Below, piece after piece: positions 25,818 to 34,674 of a stretch of 64,000 bases of DNA; the first letter of the stretch is position 1, and every line of letters begins with the position of its first letter. A program made the position numbers and the translations under genes. The notes below the pieces were generated by a model. It was not told the DNA's origin, ran no database searches, and was given only the letters and a program-made list of their open reading frames with translations. This DNA is from an uncultured Ruegeria sp. (GTDB taxonomy: Bacteria; Pseudomonadota; Alphaproteobacteria; Rhodobacterales; Rhodobacteraceae), in the NCBI RefSeq assembly GCF_947500045.1, contig NZ_CANMQQ010000003.1, forward strand, positions 310,001-374,000, in the 5' to 3' direction.

Positions 25818-27422
25818 ATGCTTGATACCTCGAACCAACCCGTTTTGCCGCCCGAGATCGCCCGGCGCAGAACATTCGCCATCATCTCGCACCCGGATGC
25901 GGGCAAGACGACGCTGACTGAAAAGTTCCTGCTTTATGGCGGTGCCATTCAGATGGCCGGTCAGGTGCGCGCCAAGGGTGAGGCACGGCGGACCCGTTCT
26001 GACTTTATGCAGATGGAGAAGGATCGCGGCATATCGGTCTCCGCCTCGGCGATGTCGTTTGACTATGGGAACTTCCGGTTCAATCTTGTGGACACACCCG
26101 GCCACAGCGATTTTTCGGAAGATACCTATCGTACACTGACCGCCGTGGATGCCGCCGTGATGGTGATTGACGGTGCGAAAGGTGTGGAAAGCCAGACTCA
26201 GAAACTGTTCGAGGTTTGCCGCCTACGTGATCTGCCAATCCTGACCTTCTGTAACAAGATGGACCGCGAAAGCCGCGATACGTTCGAGATCATCGACGAA
26301 ATTCAGGAAATGCTGGCCATCGATGTCACTCCCGCCGCGTGGCCTATCGGCGTGGGTCGCGATTTCATCGGCTGTTACGACATGCTGCGCGACCGGTTAG
26401 AGCTGATGGACCGCGCCGACCGCAACAAGGTGGCCGAGAGCATTCAGATCAACGGGTTGGACGACCCCAAGCTGGCCGAACACGTGCCCGAGCACCTGCT
26501 GGACAAGCTGCTGGAAGAGGTCGAGATGGCGCGCGAATTGCTGCCCAAGCTTGACCCTCAGTCGGTTCTTGAGGGGCACATGACCCCGATCTGGTTCGGC
26601 TCGGCCATCAACTCGTTTGGTGTCAAGGAACTGATGGAAGGCATCGGTGCCTATGGTCCGCAGCCTCAGGTTCAATCTGCCGAACCACGCCAAATTGCGC
26701 CGGATGAAAAGAAGGTCTCTGGGTTTGTCTTCAAGGTGCAGGCCAATATGGACCCCAAGCATCGCGACCGGGTGGCCTTTGTCCGCATGGCAAGCGGTCA
26801 CTTCAAACGTGGCATGAAGCTGACCCATGTGCGGTCTAAAAAGCCCATGGCGATCTCGAACCCCGTGTTGTTCCTCGCCTCTGACAGGGAACTGGCCGAA
26901 GAGGCTTGGGCCGGTGATATCATCGGTATTCCCAACCACGGCCAGCTGCGCATCGGTGACACACTGACCGAGGGTGAGGCGATCCGCGTGACCGGCATCC
27001 CCTCTTTCGCACCCGAGCTGCTGCAAACTGTGCGCCCGGGCGATCCGATGAAGGCAAAGCATCTGGAAAAAGCCCTGATGCAATTTGCCGAAGAAGGCGC
27101 GGCCAAAGTGTTCAAACCTTCAATCGGGTCAGGCTTTATCGTGGGTGTCGTAGGCGCGCTGCAATTCGAAGTCCTCGCCAGCCGGATCGAATTGGAATAC
27201 GGCCTGCCAGTACGGTTTGAGGCATCCCAGTTCACTTCGGCCCGCTGGGTCAATGGTGAAAAGGTTGAGGTCGAGAAATTCGTCAACGCCAACAAGCAGC
27301 ACATCGCGCATGACCATGACGGTGACATCGTCTATCTGACGCGCCTGCAATGGGATATTGATCGGGTGGTGCGCGATTATCCTGCACTGAACCTGACCGC
27401 GACAAAGGAAATGATGATCTGA
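25818..27422 (+). CDS. prfC: Peptide chain release factor 3
   Basis: This 534-residue GTPase recycles RF1 and RF2 after peptide release. G1 is ISHPDAGKTT (about 23-32), G3 is DTPGHSDF and G4 is NKMD; domain 2 and the RF3-specific C-terminal region (VGALQFEVLASRIELEYGLP) follow. The ATG at 25818 is the start that matches family length; the frame runs upstream across the divergent promoter. A glycosyltransferase gene begins 23 bases after the stop. Confidence 0.94.
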   Translation: MLDTSNQPVLPPEIARRRTFAIISHPDAGKTTLTEKFLLYGGAIQMAGQVRAKGEARRTRSDFMQMEKDRGISVSASAMSFDYGNFRFNLVDTPGHSDFSEDTYRTLTAVDAAVMVIDGAKGVESQTQKLFEVCRLRDLPILTFCNKMDRESRDTFEIIDEIQEMLAIDVTPAAWPIGVGRDFIGCYDMLRDRLELMDRADRNKVAESIQINGLDDPKLAEHVPEHLLDKLLEEVEMARELLPKLDPQSVLEGHMTPIWFGSAINSFGVKELMEGIGAYGPQPQVQSAEPRQIAPDEKKVSGFVFKVQANMDPKHRDRVAFVRMASGHFKRGMKLTHVRSKKPMAISNPVLFLASDRELAEEAWAGDIIGIPNHGQLRIGDTLTEGEAIRVTGIPSFAPELLQTVRPGDPMKAKHLEKALMQFAEEGAAKVFKPSIGSGFIVGVVGALQFEVLASRIELEYGLPVRFEASQFTSARWVNGEKVEVEKFVNANKQHIAHDHDGDIVYLTRLQWDIDRVVRDYPALNLTATKEMMI

Positions 27423-27445
27423 CGGAGACTGCGGACAAACCAGAT

Positions 27446-28387
27446 ATGACGCCGACCAAGACGACTTGGGGCATTGTATCCACGATCCGCGCCCCGCGTG
27501 AGGACATTCTGCGCTTTGCCGCCCACCATCTCGATATTGGGGCGGACCGGATCCATATTTTTCTGGACGAACCGGTCCAAGAAGACATGACCGCATTGCG
27601 CGAGCATCCCAAAATCAGGGTACGCACTTGCGACGCGGCATTTTGGAAACGTCGCGGGCGCGAACGGCCGGACAAGCATCAGGTCCGGCAATCCTCGAAT
27701 GCCAACCTGATCTACAAACGAACCGATCTGGACTGGGTCACCCATATCGATGTCGACGAATTTCTTTGGCCGATGTCCCCGATCCCCGACCTGTTGCACG
27801 ATATCCCAGAGGACATCCCCGCCGTCCGCATCCGTCCGATCGAGGCGCTGGTAGGGGACGACGATCTTTACAAAGCGTTCATTCCCGAGGGCGAGCAGCG
27901 GCAGACGCTGGTCGAGTCGCTTTACCCCAAGTTCGGTGCTTATGTGTTGGCCGGGTTCATGAGCCATATTCAAGGCAAGCTGTTCGTGCGCCGCGGCCTG
28001 AAGAAACTGAGCGACCGAATCCACAACCTCTTTCAGCACGGTGAATTTCTACCTGTCAGGACCGAGCTTCCCCAGATCGATCTATGCCATCGTCACGCCC
28101 CGGATTGGGAGCACTGGCTGGCGCATTACCGGTTTCGCCTCGAACGAGGCTCGTATCAGGCAAGCCCCACTCCGAACCGGCCACGAAAACTCGGTGGGTT
28201 GAATAAGTTTGAATTGCTCAGCCTCCTCGAAGCTGAGTACGGCCAAGATGGCCTGAAGGAATTCTATGACGAAATCAGCGCCGCCGACCCTGAGGTGCTG
28301 AAAAGGCTTGAAGATAACGACATGATCCGGCACCGTCCGCTTGGTCTGGACCGGAAAGTCGCGAAACACTTTCCCGGAACCATCTGA
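27446..28387 (+). CDS. Glycosyltransferase family 2/92-like protein
   Basis: This 313-residue protein begins with a GT-A-like strand (WGIVSTIRAPREDILRFAAHH) and carries the metal-binding DVDEFLWP (about 103-110) after WVTHI. This pattern is found in glycosyltransferases annotated as family 2 or DUF23/GT92. The acceptor is unknown. It follows prfC by 23 bases and may be co-transcribed, without an obvious functional link. Confidence 0.75.
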   Translation: MTPTKTTWGIVSTIRAPREDILRFAAHHLDIGADRIHIFLDEPVQEDMTALREHPKIRVRTCDAAFWKRRGRERPDKHQVRQSSNANLIYKRTDLDWVTHIDVDEFLWPMSPIPDLLHDIPEDIPAVRIRPIEALVGDDDLYKAFIPEGEQRQTLVESLYPKFGAYVLAGFMSHIQGKLFVRRGLKKLSDRIHNLFQHGEFLPVRTELPQIDLCHRHAPDWEHWLAHYRFRLERGSYQASPTPNRPRKLGGLNKFELLSLLEAEYGQDGLKEFYDEISAADPEVLKRLEDNDMIRHRPLGLDRKVAKHFPGTI

Positions 28388-28570
28388 ATTGTTGCAGAAA
28401 TCCCTGTTTCTGCCAGATTGGGCGCAGGTTAAACCGTCTTCATTTGACCCTGCCCCACGTTTTTGTTATGCCCGCGCCACAGCCGAAACGCGCATGGGGC
28501 GCATGGCCTTCCGGGCCCGGCACTTTCAGACGCGCGGGCCAGGTCTAGTGTCCGCATGAACCGGACATAT

Positions 28571-29923
28571 ATGACAAAGTTTAACGAACTAAACCTGAAC
28601 CCGAAGGTCCTCAAAGCGATTGAGGAAGCCGGATACGAAACTCCGACCCCGATCCAGGAAGGTGCCATACCAGCCGCCCTTGAAGGGCGAGACGTTCTGG
28701 GAATCGCCCAGACCGGCACCGGCAAGACGGCAAGCTTTACCCTGCCGATGATTACATTGTTGGCCCGTGGGCGCGCCCGCGCACGTATGCCGCGCTCTCT
28801 GGTATTGTGCCCAACACGGGAACTCGCAGCTCAGGTCGCCGAGAATTTCGATACCTACGCCAAACACCTCAAACTCACCAAGGCACTGCTAATCGGTGGA
28901 GTTTCGTTCAAGGAACAGGATGCGCTGATCGACCGGGGCGTTGACGTTCTGATCGCCACACCGGGACGCCTGCTCGATCATTTCGAACGTGGCAAACTGC
29001 TGCTGACCGGCGTGCAGATCATGGTGGTGGATGAAGCCGACCGGATGCTCGATATGGGTTTTATCCCGGATATTGAACGCATCTTCTCGCTGACACCTTT
29101 CACACGACAGACCCTGTTCTTCTCGGCCACCATGGCACCCGAGATTGAGCGTATCACCGACACCTTCTTATCTGCCCCAACGCGGGTCGAGGTCGCGCGA
29201 CAGGCCACAGCCTCGGAAACCATCGAACAGGGCGTGGTGATGTTCAAAGGTGGTCGCCGTGACCGCGAAGCCAGCCAGAAACGCAAGACATTGCGCGCGT
29301 TGATCGATGCCGAAGGCGACAAGTGCACCAACGCCATCATCTTCTGCAATCGCAAGACGGATGTAGATATCTGCGCCAAATCGCTGAAGAAATACGGCTA
29401 TGACGCGGCCGCCATCCATGGCGACCTCGATCAGTCACAGCGGACGAAAACACTGGACGGTTTCCGTGACGGAACACTCCGCCTGCTTGTCGCATCTGAT
29501 GTTGCCGCGCGCGGGTTGGATGTGCCCTCGGTCAGCCATGTGATCAATTTCGACGTCCCCGGCCACCCCGAAGATTATGTGCACCGGATCGGTCGTACAG
29601 GTCGCGCCGGGCGCGAAGGCAAAGCGATCACGATCTGTTCGGGCCGCGATGAAAAGGCGCTGGCTGCGATCGAAAGTCTGATCCAGAAAGAAATTCCGCG
29701 CTTGGACAACCCGGTCAAGGTTGATGAGCCGAAACCTGAAGCGCCAAAGCCCGAGAAAAAAGTCAGACCCGTCGAAAGCAAAAAGAGCGAAAGCCGCAAA
29801 GAACGTGAACCCAAAGCGCGCGGTCGTGGCCGACGGGATGATAGTGGTCGATCCGTTGTAGGCATGGGCGATCATTTGCCCAGCTTTATCGCTCTCAGCT
29901 TTGACGAACGTCGCGCCGGCTAA
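28571..29923 (+). CDS. DEAD-box ATP-dependent RNA helicase (RhlE-like)
   Basis: This 450-residue protein holds all DEAD-box motifs: Q motif ETPTPIQ, I AQTGTGKT, II VDEADRMLD, III FSATM, and VI HRIGRTGRAG. A Lys/Glu/Arg-rich tail from about 385 probably contacts RNA. It remodels RNA in ribosome assembly or cold adaptation. I chose ATG 28571 (MTKFNELNLNP); ATG 28556 adds five residues and neither has a strong ribosome site. The stop overlaps the convergent EamA gene. Confidence 0.92.
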   Translation: MTKFNELNLNPKVLKAIEEAGYETPTPIQEGAIPAALEGRDVLGIAQTGTGKTASFTLPMITLLARGRARARMPRSLVLCPTRELAAQVAENFDTYAKHLKLTKALLIGGVSFKEQDALIDRGVDVLIATPGRLLDHFERGKLLLTGVQIMVVDEADRMLDMGFIPDIERIFSLTPFTRQTLFFSATMAPEIERITDTFLSAPTRVEVARQATASETIEQGVVMFKGGRRDREASQKRKTLRALIDAEGDKCTNAIIFCNRKTDVDICAKSLKKYGYDAAAIHGDLDQSQRTKTLDGFRDGTLRLLVASDVAARGLDVPSVSHVINFDVPGHPEDYVHRIGRTGRAGREGKAITICSGRDEKALAAIESLIQKEIPRLDNPVKVDEPKPEAPKPEKKVRPVESKKSESRKEREPKARGRGRRDDSGRSVVGMGDHLPSFIALSFDERRAG

Positions 29924-30822
29924 ATCGCCAGCACAAGCGCCAGTATCGACAAGCCCAGCAATGTCATCCCGGCGACCTCGCGCCGGGTGATGGTTTCGCG
30001 GAAAACCATCAATGATGCGAACAAGCTGAGGATCAGTTCGACCTGCCCCAGTGCCTTGACGTATGCTGCGTTCTGCAAAGTGAAGGCAAAGAACCAGCAA
30101 AACGATCCGCAAAGGCTGGTCAATCCGACAAAGACGCCGGTCTGACGCGTCTCCCACACCGCGCGCAGCTCTGCCCGATCCCGCCACAGCAGCCACAACC
30201 ACATGCTGAGGAACTGGAATGTCACCACCGCCGCCAGTGTCACCAGCGCACGGAACCACGCGTCGACATCCCCCAATTGCAATGAGGCGCCGCGATAGCT
30301 GACCGAGGAGAATGCAAACAACACTCCGGACCCAAGTCCAAGCCGTGAGGCTTTGTTTGTCAGATGCTGCCACCACGCACCGCTGCCACCGGGCGTTTTC
30401 GACAACAGCACAACGGCGAGCAGCCCGATCAGAATTGCCCCTAGCGCCCCGATAGAAACCCGATCACCAAGGATGAAGAACCCCACGATAGCGGTTTGAA
30501 TTACCTCTGTTTTCTTGAACGTGATACCAACCGCAAAATTGCGCTGCTTGAACAGCGCCACCACGCAAATCGTTGCCAATATCTGCGACGTTCCACCGAT
30601 GACTGCAAAGGTCCAGAACTTCGCCGTCAGCGCAGGTACGTCGTAACCCGTGGCCCAAACCGCAATGAAAAGCCCCAGCAAGGCCAAGGGCATAGAATAC
30701 GCAAATCGCGCAAATGTAGCCCCGGCAGCTGAAAGCTTCGTGCTGCTCAAAGATTTTTGCAACATGAACCGCACCGTCTGGAACGAGGCAGCGGCGATGG
30801 TGACGGGAATCCATAAACTCAT
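29920..30822 (-). CDS. EamA/DMT family transporter
   Basis: This 300-residue membrane protein has about ten hydrophobic helices in two EamA repeats, with FMLQKSL and TFARFAYSMPLALLGL near the start and GVLFAFSSVSYRGASL at the repeat junction. Such proteins export small metabolites. GGGATGCC precedes the ATG. Its stop codon overlaps that of the convergent RNA helicase by four bases. Confidence 0.85.
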   Translation of the reverse strand: MSLWIPVTIAAASFQTVRFMLQKSLSSTKLSAAGATFARFAYSMPLALLGLFIAVWATGYDVPALTAKFWTFAVIGGTSQILATICVVALFKQRNFAVGITFKKTEVIQTAIVGFFILGDRVSIGALGAILIGLLAVVLLSKTPGGSGAWWQHLTNKASRLGLGSGVLFAFSSVSYRGASLQLGDVDAWFRALVTLAAVVTFQFLSMWLWLLWRDRAELRAVWETRQTGVFVGLTSLCGSFCWFFAFTLQNAAYVKALGQVELILSLFASLMVFRETITRREVAGMTLLGLSILALVLAI

Positions 30823-30838
30823 GGCATCCCTTTTGTCG

Positions 30839-31095
30839 CTAAATCAATGTTTTGGCCAGAGCTGGCCATATACTCTGGTTGAGATAGTTGCTTTCAAGAT
30901 CATCGTTGGGGTCCGGATTTGTATAGCCATGCCCCGCCTGATACGGAATCCGAAACCGATTGTGGCGAACCGCAAATCCAGAGGCAACGCCTGGCGCACA
31001 TCCGGGCCTGGTGGGTAATCGGCATCCCGAAAACGCGTTGGAATTGACCGCGCGGTGAACCGGGTGACGTGCGACAATTCCGAGCCCCGCATCAC
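30839..31095 (-). pseudogene. Possible frameshifted gene remnant
   Basis: In the 359-base gap 30823-31181 the minus strand shows two protein-like frames. One runs from 31095 (MMRGSELSHVTRFTARS ... LDLRFATIGFGFRI). A second, joined after one frameshift, reads FRIPYQAGHGYTNPDPNDD and ends ALAKTLI at the stop 30839-30841. Neither alone makes a full protein and no family was recognised. It may be a decayed gene, or a chance reading of coding-like sequence. Confidence 0.25.
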
Positions 31096-31181
31096 CCGGC
31101 CATGACCTGAGCGCTATCGTGTAGTATAATCACGTCGCGCGACTCCACTGACATTCCGACCAGATACGGAGGATGACGGGA

Positions 31182-31364
31182 ATGGACCCACTCAAAACCG
31201 CTCAATACGCAAGAGCCCTCTACACAGCCCATGGTGACCGGGCCGAGGCAGAAGCTGCGCAAAAGATGCGCGAATGCAAAGCCGCCGGAAACCAGCAAGA
31301 GGCGCAAGACTGGCAGGCTGTTCGCGGCGCGATCCGCCAGATTCGCGGCCCCAATCAGAGCTGA
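31182..31364 (+). CDS. Small hypothetical protein
   Basis: This 60-residue soluble ORF (MDPLKTAQYARALYTAHGD...) is mostly helical and charged. GGAGGA (31168-31173) lies eight bases before the ATG at 31182, a strong site that decides this start over the ATG at 31173. It is convergent with the SDR gene at 31366. No family or function is recognised. Confidence 0.6.
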   Translation: MDPLKTAQYARALYTAHGDRAEAEAAQKMRECKAAGNQQEAQDWQAVRGAIRQIRGPNQS

Positions 31365-31365
31365 T

Positions 31366-32127
31366 TCACAGCTTCGGGTCGGGATTTACCGTATGTCCAT
31401 CCACGGCGATCACCTGACCCGAGACCAGCCGCGCCGCATCTGACGCCAAAAATACTGCCATATTCGCGATGTCCTGTGCCTGGACAAAGCGGCCCATGGA
31501 CGTGCCCGAGGCATAGCCGCTGTAAACCTGATCCCGGGTCATTCCCTTGGCAATGGCCTCGCGCTGCAGCACGCCCTCCATACGAGGCCCTTCAACCGAA
31601 CCTGGGCAGATCACGTTGCAACGGATGCCATGCGGGCCAAGTTCCATAGCCAGTGTTTTACCTAAACCCACCATGCCCCACTTTGCCGCCGCATATGGCG
31701 CGCGATTGGGATAACCGTATTGGCCCGCAGTCGATGATGTGATCAGGATCGCGCCACTCCGCTGCCGCTTCATAATGGGTGCTGCGTATTTGGAGCATAA
31801 AAATGCCCCTTCAAGATTAACAGAAAGACAAGCGCGCCAATCCGTTAGAGCGACATCCTCAACAGCCGCAGTTGGCCCGGCGATCCCCGCATTTGCGCAT
31901 AACGCATCTATCCCGCCCCACTCGGTCTCAATGTCAATGAATGTAGCTGCAACAGAGGTCTCATCAGAGACGTCCAACTGGCTTTGCTTCCAATGCGACG
32001 GGCAGTCAGCAAGCGCCTTTGCATCGATGTCCGCCACCCAGATCTGAGCGCCAGCGGCATCAAACGCCTCAGCCATCGCCCTGCCCACGCCCGAGGCGCC
32101 AGCAGTGATCAGAATTCGACCACTCAT
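31366..32127 (-). CDS. SDR dehydrogenase of the carnitine cluster
   Basis: This 253-residue classical SDR has ITAGASGVGRAMAEAFDAAG (cofactor site), NAGIAGP, the catalytic YAAAK (about 156-160), and D in VADID, which favours NAD. It overlaps the end of the carnitine dehydrogenase start codon region by four bases, so it belongs to that operon. It could oxidise D-carnitine or another hydroxy acid of the pathway; that is a guess from position. Confidence 0.85.
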   Translation of the reverse strand: MSGRILITAGASGVGRAMAEAFDAAGAQIWVADIDAKALADCPSHWKQSQLDVSDETSVAATFIDIETEWGGIDALCANAGIAGPTAAVEDVALTDWRACLSVNLEGAFLCSKYAAPIMKRQRSGAILITSSTAGQYGYPNRAPYAAAKWGMVGLGKTLAMELGPHGIRCNVICPGSVEGPRMEGVLQREAIAKGMTRDQVYSGYASGTSMGRFVQAQDIANMAVFLASDAARLVSGQVIAVDGHTVNPDPKL

Positions 32128-33590
32128 GTGGGCTTGCGGATCGCAGCACCTGCGCCTTCAGGATAAGGCAACCCAGCCTGCGCCTCTGCAACCCGTGCCA
32201 TCGCGGCCTCGATCTCGGGCGATGGCGGGCTAGGCCGCCGGGAATTAAGGCTGACATGCAGCAAAAAGCTTTCGCCAGTGGCCAACAACGTCTCACCCTC
32301 GTACATGCTGTGGAAGACATGTAGCTTCTTGCCCTGTCCCAACAGCATCTGCGTACGACATTCAATCCGTGAACCCGCATGGGTCTCTTGCATATATCGG
32401 ATGTGGTTCTCGGCGGTGAAATAGCTGCCGCCCGTGGCAATGTACTCCAGGTCGCAGCCAATGATCTCCATGAACCGATCGGTGGCTGCCGCAAAGGCTT
32501 CGAGGTATTTCGCCTCGTTCATGTGGCCATTGTAATCGGTCCAGTCCAGCGGCACAGCACGGGACAATGTCAGGATCGGTTGGCTCAAATCCGCCTGATC
32601 CAAAGTTGGCAACGCCCCGGGTTTCAAAGCCGCATCATGCTGGTTCAGCACCGCCCCGGCCCCATAGTTTTGTGCCTTGAGCGCCCGCATCATTCCCACG
32701 AGGTTGTTGTCGCGGATACGCTCCAACTCGCGGATCGAGTGCATGCCCGATTGTGCATCCGACTGATCGGCGATCATATCAACCAGTTCATCGGTAAACT
32801 CGGGCACATCCATCAGCTTGGTCCAGGGCCATTTCAGCGCGGGACCAAACTGCGCCATGAAATGCCGCATCCCGGCTTCGCCCCCTGCTACGCGGTAGGT
32901 CTCGAACAGACCCATCTGCGCCCAACGGATGCCAAAGCCCATGCGGATGGCTTCGTCAATTTCCTCAGTCGTTGCGACACCGTCCTTGACCAGCCAAAGC
33001 GCCTCGCGCCAGACAGCTTCAAGGAACCGGTCAGCGATATGCGCATCAATCTCTTTCTTGACGTGCAGCGGAAAGAACCCGACCGAAGTCAACAGCTCTT
33101 TGGCCCGTTCAATCAACTCAGGCGCATTCTTGTCGGTCGGCACAAGTTCGATCAACGGCAACAGGTAAACCGGATTGAACGGATGCGTGACCACGATCTG
33201 CTCAGGCCGCAGCGCTCCGTCCTGCAGTTCCGATGGCTTGAACCCGCTTGTCGAAGACCCGATGATTGCGCCCGGATCACATGCCTCCTGCAAGCTTTGA
33301 TAAACCTTCAGCTTCAGGTCGAGCCTTTCCGGCACGCTTTCCTGAATCCAGATGGCGCCGTCTACGGCGTCGCCAATCTCTTCATGAAAACTCAACGCCC
33401 CTTCCAGTGGCAAAGGCACATCGCTTAGCCCCGGCAGAGACCGGCGGGCGTTATCCAACACCTCCCCGATCTTCCGTTCAGCCTCGGGATCGGGATCAAA
33501 CACCCGAACGTCCCAACCGTTCAGCAGAAACCGGGCGGCCCACCCACCGCCGATGACGCCGCCACCAATGATTGCTGCAATCTTATTCAT
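32124..33590 (-). CDS. cdhA: Carnitine 3-dehydrogenase fused to a betainyl-CoA thioesterase domain
   Basis: This 488-residue protein starts as a 3-hydroxyacyl-CoA dehydrogenase-like enzyme (IIGGGVIGGGWAARFLLNGW, SSTSGFKPSEL, THPFNPVYLLPL) that oxidises L-carnitine to 3-dehydrocarnitine. From about residue 335 a hotdog-fold domain follows (WTDYNGHMNEAKY, the 4HBT pattern), matching the separate thioesterase CdhB of Pseudomonas. So CdhA and CdhB are fused. ATG 33590 is preferred; ATG 33608 would add six residues. The BKACE gene lies upstream. Confidence 0.85.
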   Translation of the reverse strand: MNKIAAIIGGGVIGGGWAARFLLNGWDVRVFDPDPEAERKIGEVLDNARRSLPGLSDVPLPLEGALSFHEEIGDAVDGAIWIQESVPERLDLKLKVYQSLQEACDPGAIIGSSTSGFKPSELQDGALRPEQIVVTHPFNPVYLLPLIELVPTDKNAPELIERAKELLTSVGFFPLHVKKEIDAHIADRFLEAVWREALWLVKDGVATTEEIDEAIRMGFGIRWAQMGLFETYRVAGGEAGMRHFMAQFGPALKWPWTKLMDVPEFTDELVDMIADQSDAQSGMHSIRELERIRDNNLVGMMRALKAQNYGAGAVLNQHDAALKPGALPTLDQADLSQPILTLSRAVPLDWTDYNGHMNEAKYLEAFAAATDRFMEIIGCDLEYIATGGSYFTAENHIRYMQETHAGSRIECRTQMLLGQGKKLHVFHSMYEGETLLATGESFLLHVSLNSRRPSPPSPEIEAAMARVAEAQAGLPYPEGAGAAIRKPT

Positions 33591-33610
33591 ATCGCTTGAT
33601 CCGATCATAG

Positions 33611-33628
33611 GGCGGGCTTCAGCCCGCC
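33611..33628. repeat. Hairpin in the carnitine operon
   Basis: GGCGGGC (33611-33617), loop TTCA, GCCCGCC (33622-33628). It overlaps the last codons of the BKACE gene and sits between two operon genes. It may stabilise the upstream mRNA segment; no T-run is present. Confidence 0.5.
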
Positions 33629-34542
33629 ACCCCTGCAGGTGCCCGCTTTACCAGGCCCAGCTTTTCACGCACTTCCTGCGGCCCGATCACGCGCGCGCCC
33701 ATATTCTCGATGATGCTGCCCGCACGCTCGACCAACTGCCAGTTCTCGGCCAGAACACCCTTCTCCAGCCACAGGTTATCCTCCAGCCCGACGCGCACGT
33801 TACCACCGGCGAGAACCGAGGCCGCCACATAAGCCATCTCATTGCGCCCCAGCGAAAACGCACTGAACGTCCAATCATCTGGCACATTATTCACCATCGC
33901 CATGAAGGTGTTCAGATCATCCGGAGCCCCCCAAGGCACGCCCATGCACAGTTGCACCAACGCATTCGGCTCCAGCACACCTTCTTTCACCAACTGTTTG
34001 GCGAACCACAGATGCCCGGTATCAAAAGCCTCGACCTCAGGCTTCACCCCCAGATCGGTCATCATCTGCCCCATCGCCCGTAATGCACCGGGCGTGTTGG
34101 TCATCACATAATCAGCCTCGGCAAAGTTCATTGTGCCGCAGTCCAATGTACAGATTTCCGGCAGGCACTCGGCCACATGCGCCACGCGTTCCGTCGCACC
34201 CACCAGATCGGTTCCGGCCTCTGCTAAGGGCAGCGGATTCTCAATACCCCCGAACACCATGTCTCCGCCCATACCAGCCGTCAGGTTCAGCACGGCGTCG
34301 ACTTCGGCATCCCGAATGCGGTCCGTCACCTCACGATACAGCGCCAGATCACGTGATGGCGCACCCGTCTCAGGGTCGCGAACATGGCAATGCACCACCG
34401 CCGCTCCGGCCTTGGCCGCAGCAATCGCACTGTCGGCAATTTGCTTGGGTGAGCGTGGCACATGAGGGCTGCGATCCTGCGTCCCACCCGAGCCGGTGAC
34501 GGCACAGGTGATAAAGACTTCGCGGTTCATTTCCAAAGGCAT
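33619..34542 (-). CDS. cdhC: BKACE-family 3-dehydrocarnitine cleavage enzyme
   Basis: This 307-residue zinc enzyme of the BKACE (3-keto-5-aminohexanoate cleavage) family has the metal motif VHCHVRDPETGAPS (H51, H53), LNLTAGMGG, and the late glutamate/asparagine region GNVRVGLEDNLW. With carnitine dehydrogenase next door it probably cleaves 3-dehydrocarnitine with acetyl-CoA to betainyl-CoA and acetoacetate. GGGGATAACGCC precedes the ATG at 34542. It heads the operon, divergent from the regulator. Confidence 0.85.
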   Translation of the reverse strand: MPLEMNREVFITCAVTGSGGTQDRSPHVPRSPKQIADSAIAAAKAGAAVVHCHVRDPETGAPSRDLALYREVTDRIRDAEVDAVLNLTAGMGGDMVFGGIENPLPLAEAGTDLVGATERVAHVAECLPEICTLDCGTMNFAEADYVMTNTPGALRAMGQMMTDLGVKPEVEAFDTGHLWFAKQLVKEGVLEPNALVQLCMGVPWGAPDDLNTFMAMVNNVPDDWTFSAFSLGRNEMAYVAASVLAGGNVRVGLEDNLWLEKGVLAENWQLVERAGSIIENMGARVIGPQEVREKLGLVKRAPAGVAG

Positions 34543-34576
34543 GGCGTTATCCCCAGCTTATACCCGGTTCTACCGT

Positions 34577-34648
34577 GGGTTTTCCCCAGGCTTCTCCCCG
34601 GATTCCGATTTGCGTCAACGCCAACTCTGACGCAGCCTTGGGGAAACC
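34577..34648. promoter_or_regulatory. Paired inverted repeats in the cdhC-cdhR intergenic region
   Basis: TGCGTCA (34611-34617) and TGACGCA (34628-34634) form a perfect inverted repeat with a ten-base spacer. Around it, GGTTTTCCCCAGG (34578-34590) is nearly complementary to CCTTGGGGAAACC (34636-34648). TTATCCCCAG also lies at 34550. These are plausible operators for the adjacent GlxA-type regulator; binding is inferred. Confidence 0.45.
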
Positions 34649-34674
34649 ACTTGGCAGAATGCGAATCAGACTTG

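Noticed and set aside
32379..33428. A 349-codon plus-strand open frame.
   Set aside because: Antisense to the carnitine dehydrogenase fusion and with no protein-like motif.
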